Assembly: GCF_000620045.1 (NCBI RefSeq)
Contig: NZ_JHVH01000012.1
Coordinates: forward strand, 1 to 64,000
Reading direction: 5' to 3'
DNA length: 64,000 nt
Origin: Halomonas halodenitrificans DSM 735
GTDB taxonomy: Bacteria > Pseudomonadota > Gammaproteobacteria > Pseudomonadales > Halomonadaceae
Shown here: piece by piece, positions 36,074 to 43,149 of the stretch
Layout of the letters: each line of letters begins with the position of its first letter
How positions within the stretch are numbered: position 1 is the stretch's first letter
The notes under the pieces: model-generated
The model's database searches: none
What the model was told of the DNA's origin: nothing
The model's input: the letters and a program-made list of their open reading frames with translations, nothing else
Made by a program: the position numbers and the translations under genes

Positions 36074-36763
36074 TCAACGCGAGTCGACGACTGGCTGGCG
36101 CGCGGCTTGCCACTGCCGCACCAGTGCCCCGAGCCCGTGCATGTGGGGCAGGATTTGCCAGGCGCCGGCCTCGCGTAGCCTCTCGGCCTGCCCCGCCGCC
36201 ACATGGCTGGCACCGGTGAAACCGATCACCGTCATGCCGGCGCCATGGGCGGCGGTGACGCCGGAGACGCTGTCCTCCACCACCAGGCAATCGCTCGGCG
36301 CACATGAGAGCTCGGCGGCGGCCAGGCGATAGATCGCCGGATCCGGCTTGGGAGCCGCCGCCTGATCGGCGGTGAAGATCGGTATCTCGCCCAGTCGATC
36401 TGCGAGGTCGGTGGTGGCCAGCGAGTCCAGCACCCGCTGACGGCGGCTATTGGAGACCACCGCCAGCGGCAGGGTGAGCGACGCGATGGCCTCGGCGACA
36501 CCCTCGATGGCACACAACTCTCGACGCAGGCGCGCCTCGATGGTGTCGTCGACGCGGGCCGCGGCTCGGGCGGGCAGGCGATGGGCGCTGCGCGCCTCCA
36601 GGTGCGTGAGGATATTCGCCGTGGTCATGCCCAGCGCCGCCTTCAGCTCCTCCTCGGCCGCCAGGTCCGGCAACCAGGCCCCCAGCAGCTCGATCAGGGT
36701 CGCTTCCGCAATGGCTTCGCTGTCCACCAGCACACCATCGCAATCGAAGATCAGGGTATTCAT
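36074..36763 (-). CDS. HAD-superfamily sugar-phosphatase / phosphoglucomutase-like hydrolase
   Basis: A 229-residue HAD-IA hydrolase. Motif I LIFDCDGVLVDSEA (nucleophile and acid aspartates), motif II VVSNSRRQR, motif III lysine in AAAPKPDPAIYRLA and motif IV VVEDSVSGVTAAHGAG are complete. The DGVLVDSE form and a helical cap suggest a beta-phosphoglucomutase-like or sugar-phosphate phosphatase. ATG 36763 has GAGGAG and is preferred over 36853. Its place in a polyol operon with a kinase suggests a detoxifying or bypass phosphatase; substrate not known. Confidence 0.78.
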   Translation of the reverse strand: MNTLIFDCDGVLVDSEAIAEATLIELLGAWLPDLAAEEELKAALGMTTANILTHLEARSAHRLPARAAARVDDTIEARLRRELCAIEGVAEAIASLTLPLAVVSNSRRQRVLDSLATTDLADRLGEIPIFTADQAAAPKPDPAIYRLAAAELSCAPSDCLVVEDSVSGVTAAHGAGMTVIGFTGASHVAAGQAERLREAGAWQILPHMHGLGALVRQWQAARQPVVDSR

Positions 36764-36899
36764 ATATCGCTCCTCACTGGCTCGCCGTATCGCTAGGAGC
36801 ACGGTTATCCTGGCGTCGCAGATTGTCATTGACTCAATAGGCCACATTGCCATCGGCCATGATGGTCATGCAGGCTGTCGCCCATCTGCACATACACGC

Positions 36900-38654
36900 T
36901 CAAGTTAGCGCGGTGTGCGCCTTGCGTGTCTGGTAGCTGGCCTTGGCTCGCTTCAGCCCCCAGTAGGCGAACACGAAGTAGATCAGGGTGCACCAGATGG
37001 TGATGTCGTAGAACCACTCCCGGTTCAGGTAATAGCTCGCCAGGTCAGGGCTATAAAAGAGCACCCGCCAGGCCAGCACACAGGGCACGAGCAGCCCTAC
37101 GACCATCCAGATGGCCTTGATGACCTTGCTCAGCACGCTGGTGTCCTTGACCGGCTCCTGGGTTTCTTCCTCCGCCTGCTCGGCGTGGAACACCTGCACC
37201 CTCTCCTGGAACACTCGCTCGGTCTCCTCGGCCTCGGGATATCGCTCGGCGGCGCCGTAGCGCTTCGCCAGCAGCGTATAGAGGGCGATGGACAGGCACC
37301 AGGTGGGCACGAACAGGTAGTAGAACGGGATCAGGTCGAGGGCATCCAGGCTAAAGCCGAACACCAGCGAAAGCGCCCAGGTGGCGAGTGCCGGTACGTT
37401 ATGCGCCAGTCCCTTGTAGCGCGCCCAGTAGCGGCTGAAGCCGAGCCGCGGGAAGAGATGGTGCTCGGCGAAGATGATCCCGCCGACCGGCACCAGCAAC
37501 AGCCCGGCATAGGTCAGCAGCGGCAGCATGCTGCGATAGACGAAGGGAAAGCAGCTGATGACGGCGACACAGAGCCCCACCAGCAGCGTCGCCTTGTTGC
37601 GGGATATCCTGGGCAGCACCGCCTGGGCCGCCAGGCCAGCTCGATAGAGGTTGGAATTCGCGGTGGTCCAGCCGGCGACGACCACGATCACGAAACCGGA
37701 GGCACCCAGCGCATGCCAGGCCACTTCACCCGGCTCCAGCACCTCGATGCTGGTCTGGGTCACCGCCGCGGTGGCCGCCCCCATCAGGCCGGCCGAGATC
37801 CAGGCCACGTAGTGACCGAACATCATGCCCGTACTGGTTGTCAGGCCATACCGCTTCTTCTTTGCATAGCGCAGCAGCGCCATGTCGATCAGGCCAAAGT
37901 GCGAAAAGGTGTTGGCCGCCCAGGCAAACCCGATGACTTCCCAGATGCCGATACCCGACTCGCCCTGGGCATTGACGCCGGTAAACACGGTGCTCCCGGC
38001 GACGTCGATGAAGGTAGAGAAGTCGCCAAGGGTGGTGGCGCCGGTGACCGATTCGGCCAACTCCGGCAGCAGCACCATGCCACCGGCGGTGAACATCACC
38101 ATCAGCCAGGGAGCACAGATGCTGGCGAACTCGGTCAAGGCATTGAAGCCATATACCGCGACCAGCACCACGATGCCCGCCACCGCCAGCGCCAGAACGA
38201 TAAACGCCGGATCGGTCGGATAGGGCTGCGCCTGGGGCGGTATATCGAACAGGATGCGTACCGCCGTCGCCGATACCGTGATCATCGCGGCGGAAATGAC
38301 GCTGAAGATGATGACATTGGCCCAGTTATAGAGGCTTGCCATCGAGTCACCGGCGATTCGGTGAAGATAGGTAAAGAGGCTCAGGCGCGTTTCGATGGCG
38401 ATCGGCGTGGTAATCAACCAGAAGCTGAGCACGGCCAGGGCATTACCAATCAACAGGCCGATCAGGATATCCCAGATCCCGGCACCCAGGGCGACAAAGG
38501 TCGCCCCGATCACGAACTCGGTGGCGGCGACATGCTCCGCGGCATACAGGCCAGCGAAGTGTGGCCATTTATGCAGTTTATGACGCGGGACCGGCAACTG
38601 CTCCTTGTTCATCCCGGCAATATGCCGATCCACATCTGGCGTGCTACTGGTCAT
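36900..38654 (-). CDS. NCS1-family (purine-cytosine permease-like) transporter
   Basis: A 584-residue membrane protein with about 12 transmembrane helices, the NCS1/CytX-like fold. The N-terminus LHKWPHFAGLYAAEHVAATE and the GWTTANSNLYRAGLAAQ segment are NCS1 signatures, normally for nucleobases, hydantoins or thiamine precursors. A cytoplasmic acidic region (about 480-505, EAEETERVFQERVQVFHAEQ) is unusual. Here it sits in an operon with a SorC-like sugar regulator, a mannitol-type dehydrogenase and a kinase, so its substrate may be a polyol or sugar; family and context disagree. It is the first structural gene after the regulator. Confidence 0.75.
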   Translation of the reverse strand: MTSSTPDVDRHIAGMNKEQLPVPRHKLHKWPHFAGLYAAEHVAATEFVIGATFVALGAGIWDILIGLLIGNALAVLSFWLITTPIAIETRLSLFTYLHRIAGDSMASLYNWANVIIFSVISAAMITVSATAVRILFDIPPQAQPYPTDPAFIVLALAVAGIVVLVAVYGFNALTEFASICAPWLMVMFTAGGMVLLPELAESVTGATTLGDFSTFIDVAGSTVFTGVNAQGESGIGIWEVIGFAWAANTFSHFGLIDMALLRYAKKKRYGLTTSTGMMFGHYVAWISAGLMGAATAAVTQTSIEVLEPGEVAWHALGASGFVIVVVAGWTTANSNLYRAGLAAQAVLPRISRNKATLLVGLCVAVISCFPFVYRSMLPLLTYAGLLLVPVGGIIFAEHHLFPRLGFSRYWARYKGLAHNVPALATWALSLVFGFSLDALDLIPFYYLFVPTWCLSIALYTLLAKRYGAAERYPEAEETERVFQERVQVFHAEQAEEETQEPVKDTSVLSKVIKAIWMVVGLLVPCVLAWRVLFYSPDLASYYLNREWFYDITIWCTLIYFVFAYWGLKRAKASYQTRKAHTALT

Positions 38655-38902
38655 GGTGGGACCCTGTTTGTTAAGTGATCACACTGTATCGTTCCCGGGT
38701 GGCGCACAAACGCCCTGATTACCAAGCTCCAGCGCCCAGGAAAGCAGCGCCTCAAAATGATCATTTGAATCATTGATTGGGCAAATGATCTTTCAGTGAG
38801 AGCCAAAACGCAAAGCCTCGTCTCTTAGACTTTTGGGTAATTTTACGGAGATAATTTCGGGCTGGCAGTGGCAAGTCACTGCAAAACAGTCGGTTATCCG
38901 AC
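38655..38902. promoter_or_regulatory. Regulatory gap between SorC-type regulator and transporter, with a 9-bp inverted repeat
   Basis: The 248 bases hold no gene. A perfect inverted repeat, GATCATTTG (38759-38767) and CAAATGATC (38782-38790), separated by 14 bases, lies about 105 bases upstream of the transporter start. It is a reasonable operator for the adjacent SorC-family protein, but no second copy was seen to confirm it. Confidence 0.45.
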
Positions 38903-39874
38903 TCAAGCGCTTTCGCGGCTAGACGTGTCGGCATCGACGATAAGGCGGGCCGCGTGCTCATCGGTGACCAGGCCCTTGAGCCAACCACCACGCAACGCCG
39001 CGAGAATAGCGGGCCCCTTGTCCCGCCCGCCGGCGAGCGCCACCAGGGTCTGCTCGTGGAACATCTCCAGCGGCAGACTGGTGATGCGCTGACTCGTCGA
39101 ACAGTCGACCCGCTCACCCCGGGCGTTCATTGGCCAGCCGAGCAGCTCCCCCACGGCACCACCGGCGATCAGCTCGTCGAGTTCGGCCTCGCTGATAAAG
39201 TGATCCTGGAAGAGTGTCGCCTGACGATCGATACGCCCCACTCCCACGAAGGCCACCTCGGCCTGCCTGGCCACGTCAACGACGGCTTGAAACAGGCGTT
39301 GATCACACAGCGCCGCCTTCTCCCCCACCGAGTCGGCAACGACCGGTGCCGGCAGCAGGAAGCGCTCGCCGCCGGTCTTGTCGGCGAGGACCATCACGCC
39401 ATCATAACGGTTGGCGGAACCGTCACGGGCCACGTTACCCACCAGGGAAACGAATCGATGCTGCGGGCGGTCGATTCGACCCAGCGCCTCGACCATGGCC
39501 CGCACCGACCGCCCCGTGCCCAGCGACAGGGTCAGCGGGTCGGTCCGGTCGAGGTAGCGGGAAAGACGCTCGGCGGCGGCCACCGCCAGGTAGCGGGCGC
39601 TGCTGGCGGTGTCACCGGCATCGGCGGGAGCAACATCGCAGAATGCCAGGCCGAAACGGTCGCGGATGGCCTCTGCCAGGGCCGTGCAGCTGGCAATCGG
39701 ATGATCGATACTCACCTTCACGAGGCTTTCCTGGCGCGCCAAAGCAAGCAGGCGCTGAACGCCCGGCCGAGACACCCCAAGCTGGGTGGCGATCTCGTCC
39801 TGAGTGCGCCCTCCTATATACGATAGCCAGGCGGCCCGTGCCGCCTGGTCCAGTTTCACCTCAAATTTATCCAC
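38903..39874 (-). CDS. SorC/DeoR-type sugar-binding transcriptional regulator
   Basis: A 323-residue regulator. The N-terminal HTH (TQDEIATQLGVSRPGVQRLLALARQ) is followed by a sugar-phosphate-binding domain of the SorC type, with phosphate-loop segments LSLGTGRSVRAMVEAL, VSLVGNVARDGSA and VALAGGRDKGPAI. The ATG in the open frame at 39961 has no ribosome site; GTG 39874 (VDKFEVKLDQAARAAWL) follows AGGAAG, gives the right length and was chosen. It lies just upstream of the polyol operon and likely governs it through a sugar-phosphate effector; the ligand is unknown. Confidence 0.82.
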   Translation of the reverse strand: MDKFEVKLDQAARAAWLSYIGGRTQDEIATQLGVSRPGVQRLLALARQESLVKVSIDHPIASCTALAEAIRDRFGLAFCDVAPADAGDTASSARYLAVAAAERLSRYLDRTDPLTLSLGTGRSVRAMVEALGRIDRPQHRFVSLVGNVARDGSANRYDGVMVLADKTGGERFLLPAPVVADSVGEKAALCDQRLFQAVVDVARQAEVAFVGVGRIDRQATLFQDHFISEAELDELIAGGAVGELLGWPMNARGERVDCSTSQRITSLPLEMFHEQTLVALAGGRDKGPAILAALRGGWLKGLVTDEHAARLIVDADTSSRESA

Positions 39875-40252
39875 GGTTCGATGCTTCCTGAATGGCAATA
39901 AGATAAAAAAATCATCGCAAGCCTGCGATGCCGGCACAATGCACCTCTGCGCCCTGCCCAAAAACGCAATGTACTATCGGCCATCCGGGAAGGCAGGCAT
40001 TCAGTAATATTCCAACAACTCATTCCATTATGATGCCTCCGCCACCCTCCCGTGTCGCCATCGACAAGGCCTGTTTCTCAGGGCCTCGCATCGCCGCATC
40101 ACCATGCCCCTAGACCTTTGTATAAACAGCAACCCAGTAGTAAATTTACTACATTTTCGATATCTTCCTCGATATCTGCGCCGTCGACGGCGCTAGCCTA
40201 CGGCCAGCCCTGCTGTTGCTCCAACCTCCAACAACCACCGATGAGGCCCACG
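39875..40252. promoter_or_regulatory. Divergent control region of the SorC-type regulator and pgi
   Basis: 378 bases without a gene. On the regulator side is a small inverted repeat, CATCGCA (39913-39919) and TGCGATG (39924-39930). On the pgi side is a HexR-like palindrome at 40136-40153. An open frame runs from 40052 into pgi, but nothing supports it as coding. Confidence 0.5.
40136..40153. promoter_or_regulatory. HexR-like palindrome upstream of pgi
   Basis: AGTAGTAAATTTACTACA is nearly a perfect palindrome centred on the core GTAAATTTAC, 100 bases before the pgi start. The same core spacing occurs at edd and zwf. Confidence 0.6.
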
Positions 40253-41911
40253 ATGTATCAGCTTACCCGCAGTGTTACCTGGCAAGCCCTCAACCAGCTG
40301 CATGACCAGACTCGACACGACCGCATCAGCGACTACTTCGCTGCAGACCCCCAGCGCTTCGAGAAGATGAGCCTGCGCGTCGGCGGGCTGTTCCTCGACT
40401 ATTCCAAGCATCATATCTCCCCGAACGTGCTGGATACCCTGCTTGAGCTCATCGATCACTCGGCGCTGGTCCAGCGCCGCGCCCAGATGTTCTCCGGCGA
40501 CATCATCAACGTCACCGAGAACCGCCCGGTGCTGCATACCGCCCTGCGCAACCTCGGCGAGGGCCCGTTGATGGTCGACGGCAAGGACGTGAAGCCCGAG
40601 ATCCAGCGCACCCGCGAACAGATCCAGCGCTTCTCCGACGCGGTACGCAACGGCGAGTGGAAAGGCTACGACGGCCAGCGCATCAAGGACGTGGTCAACA
40701 TCGGCATCGGCGGTTCGGACCTGGGCCCCAACATGGCCTGCCGCGCGCTGCTCAAGTATCGTCAGACCGATCTCAACTTCCACTTCGTCTCCAACGTCGA
40801 TGGCACGCATATCCAGAAGGTGCTGCGTCGCCTCGACCCGGCCACCACCCTGTTTATCGTCTCCACCAAGACCTTCTCCACCCAGGAGACGCTACTCAAC
40901 GCCAAGACTGCCCGGCGCTGGTTTGTCGATAACGCCGGCGAAGGCGCCGATGTCGGCGCCCACTTCGTGGCCGCCTCGACCAACCAGGCGGCGGCAATGG
41001 AGTTCGGCATCCGCGAGGAGAACATCTTCGAGTTCTGGGCCTGGGTCGGAGGACGCTACTCCATGTGGTCATCCATCGGCCTGCCGATCGCCCTGGCCGT
41101 GGGCTTCGAAGGCTTCATGGAGATGCTCGAGGGTGCCTACGAGATGGACCAGCACTTCCTCACCGCGCCCAACGCCAGCAACATGCCGGTGCTGATGGCG
41201 CTGATCGGCATCTGGTACATCAACTTCCATGGCGCCGAGACCCAGGCCATCGTGCCCTACGACCAGGCCCTGCATCAGCTGCCCGCCTTTCTCCAGCAGC
41301 TCGACATGGAATCCAACGGCAAGTCGGTGGACATCTTCGGCCAGCCGGTGGATTACAAGACCGGCCCGATCGTCTGGGGCCAGACCGGCTCCAATGGCCA
41401 GCATGCCTTCTTCCAGCTGCTTCACCAGGGCACCCGCTACGTGCCCATCGATTTCATCGCCACCCTGAAGCCGGAACCGGGCGTGGAAGACCACCACTTC
41501 GCCTTGCTGACCAACATGCTGGCCCAGGCCAACGCCTTCATGGAAGGCAGCCAAAGCGGCAGCGACCTCGACCCCTACAGCTGCCCGGGCAACCGCCCCT
41601 CCAGCACCCTGCTGCTCGATGAGCTAACCCCCAGGAACCTCGGCGCCCTGATCGCCCTCTACGAGCACAAGGTGTTCGTTCAGGGCGTCATCTGGAACAT
41701 CAACTCCTTCGACCAGTGGGGCGTGCAGCTCGGGAAGCGCATCGCCGGCGAGATCAGCAGCCGACTCGACGCCCACAGCCAGGACTTCGACGCCTCCACC
41801 CAGGGACTGCTCACGCTGGTACGGGAGCACTTCACGCCGCCAGCCCCCAAGCAAGAAGACGGCAAGAAGGAAGACAAGCACAAAGACAAGAAGCGTAGCC
41901 GCAAGGAGTGA
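40253..41911 (+). CDS. pgi: Glucose-6-phosphate isomerase
   Basis: A 552-residue enzyme interconverting glucose-6-phosphate and fructose-6-phosphate, here feeding fructose-phosphates back to Zwf. Signatures: VVNIGIGGSDLGPNMACRAL, VSTKTFSTQETLLNAKTAR, and GQTGSNGQHAFFQLLHQGT (catalytic His) with the C-terminal lysine in FDQWGVQLGKRIAGE. The tail is a lysine-rich stretch (EDGKKEDKHKDKKRSRKE). ATG 40253 has GAGG at six bases; the longer frame to 40052 spans non-coding DNA and the operator. It converges with the fructose repressor gene. Confidence 0.95.
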   Translation: MYQLTRSVTWQALNQLHDQTRHDRISDYFAADPQRFEKMSLRVGGLFLDYSKHHISPNVLDTLLELIDHSALVQRRAQMFSGDIINVTENRPVLHTALRNLGEGPLMVDGKDVKPEIQRTREQIQRFSDAVRNGEWKGYDGQRIKDVVNIGIGGSDLGPNMACRALLKYRQTDLNFHFVSNVDGTHIQKVLRRLDPATTLFIVSTKTFSTQETLLNAKTARRWFVDNAGEGADVGAHFVAASTNQAAAMEFGIREENIFEFWAWVGGRYSMWSSIGLPIALAVGFEGFMEMLEGAYEMDQHFLTAPNASNMPVLMALIGIWYINFHGAETQAIVPYDQALHQLPAFLQQLDMESNGKSVDIFGQPVDYKTGPIVWGQTGSNGQHAFFQLLHQGTRYVPIDFIATLKPEPGVEDHHFALLTNMLAQANAFMEGSQSGSDLDPYSCPGNRPSSTLLLDELTPRNLGALIALYEHKVFVQGVIWNINSFDQWGVQLGKRIAGEISSRLDAHSQDFDASTQGLLTLVREHFTPPAPKQEDGKKEDKHKDKKRSRKE

Positions 41912-41929
41912 GCTCGGCGCCACCATGGG

Positions 41930-42943
41930 TCAGGCCGTAGTGGCGGCGCCCTTGCCCTTGGGCAAGCGCCACCGGTGCTGGCGCGATACCACCTGCAGCC
42001 CCGGCCGATAGTCGCCACGCGAGGCGGCCAGGGCGCATGCCAGGGTCAGCTCGGCCATCCGGTGATGATCCTGGACCGCAGAATTGACGGGCAGGGGCAA
42101 GAAGTCGAGCAGGCGGCTATCACCGAAGGTGGCCAGGCGCAACGCGGGTGGCAGCCCTCCTTCCTCCAGCAGCACGTCGAAGACGCCGTCGACCAGGGTA
42201 TAGGAGGCGGTGACCAGGGCATCGGGCAGGCCATGCTGATCGAGGAGCTCACGCATCAGGCGGGCGCCCTCGGCACGACCGTAGCGTTCAGCCCCGAAGG
42301 TCATCACCGCCACCGCATGATGACCTTCCAGTGCCTGCAGGAAGCCGGCGCGACGTTCCTGGCTGATCGACAAGGCCGGCACCGCATCCAACCAGGCGAT
42401 GCTCCTCACCGATTTATCCAACAATGACCGGGTCAGTCGCTCGGCGGCCATCCGGTCGTTGCTGACAACACTGGCGAAGCGTCGTGGATCGAGTCCTCGG
42501 TCCATGGCGACCACCGGCAGGCCGGCCGCCATCATGTCGGCATAGAAGGGATCTTCCATCGGTAGACTACTGGCGGTGATCAGCACCTCGCAGCGCTGGG
42601 CACGCAGCGCCAGGGCGAGCTCGCGCTCACTCTCCGGGCAGTCGTCGGAGCCGACGATCAGCAGCTGGTAGCCCGCCTCCCGGGCACCGCGCTCGAGTCG
42701 CTTGGCCAGGCGGGCATAGCTGACGTTTTCCAGGTCGGGGATGATCAGCCCCAATATGCGGCTCGCTCCCCGGCGCAGGGCCGCGGCCTGGGCGTCGACC
42801 CGGTAGTCGTGCTGGTGCACCACCGCCATTACTCGGTCAACAGTGTCCTGACTGATGCGTCGTTCCCGGGCCTTGCCGTTGATGACATAGCTGGCCGTGG
42901 TGCGGGAAACACCGGCCAGATGGGCAATTTCGGCGAGTGTCAT
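41930..42943 (-). CDS. fruR: LacI-family fructose repressor FruR/Cra
   Basis: A 337-residue LacI-family protein. The DNA-binding helix LAGVSRTTASYVINGKA and the hinge (QAAALRRGASRILGLIIPD) are those of Cra/FruR, which is released by fructose-1-phosphate and represses fruBKA. The ligand domain continues to HRWRLPKG. ATG 42943 has GAGGAATT; the frame is open to 43021. It is divergent from fruB, with two operator-like sites between. Whether it acts globally as in enterics or only locally as in pseudomonads is unknown; the neighbouring genes favour the local role. Confidence 0.9.
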   Translation of the reverse strand: MTLAEIAHLAGVSRTTASYVINGKARERRISQDTVDRVMAVVHQHDYRVDAQAAALRRGASRILGLIIPDLENVSYARLAKRLERGAREAGYQLLIVGSDDCPESERELALALRAQRCEVLITASSLPMEDPFYADMMAAGLPVVAMDRGLDPRRFASVVSNDRMAAERLTRSLLDKSVRSIAWLDAVPALSISQERRAGFLQALEGHHAVAVMTFGAERYGRAEGARLMRELLDQHGLPDALVTASYTLVDGVFDVLLEEGGLPPALRLATFGDSRLLDFLPLPVNSAVQDHHRMAELTLACALAASRGDYRPGLQVVSRQHRWRLPKGKGAATTA

Positions 42944-43027
42944 GGAATTCCTCGATAGCTGGTAGGGAGTCGACCGCAACGGCCATGCCCTGCCAAAGTC
43001 GTAGATCATCGAACTTGCCAACCAGTA

Positions 43028-43069
43028 TGAATCGATCCAGCATGAATAACATCATGGTGACACGATTCA
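43028..43069. promoter_or_regulatory. Two FruR/Cra-type operators upstream of fruB
   Basis: TGACACGATTCA (43058-43069) matches the Cra consensus TGAAACGTTTCA in 10 of 12 positions, and TGAATCGATCCA (43028-43039) in 9 of 12. They are 30 bases apart centre to centre in the fruR/fruB intergenic region. Confidence 0.55.
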
Positions 43070-43149
43070 GCTTATGACCAATAGCCAAGTCCCGGTCAGG
43101 CTGAGCGCGAGGCGAATCCGCCCGTCATCCGAGCAAACAGGAGAGCCCC

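Noticed and set aside
36915..38678. 587-codon plus-strand frame across the NCS1 transporter gene
   Set aside because: Its composition (rich in H, Q, G, R and D) and exact opposition to a clear membrane protein mark it as a shadow.
40052..40252. N-terminal extension of pgi
   Set aside because: The extension runs through the HexR-like palindrome, has no family similarity, and the ribosome site belongs to 40253.
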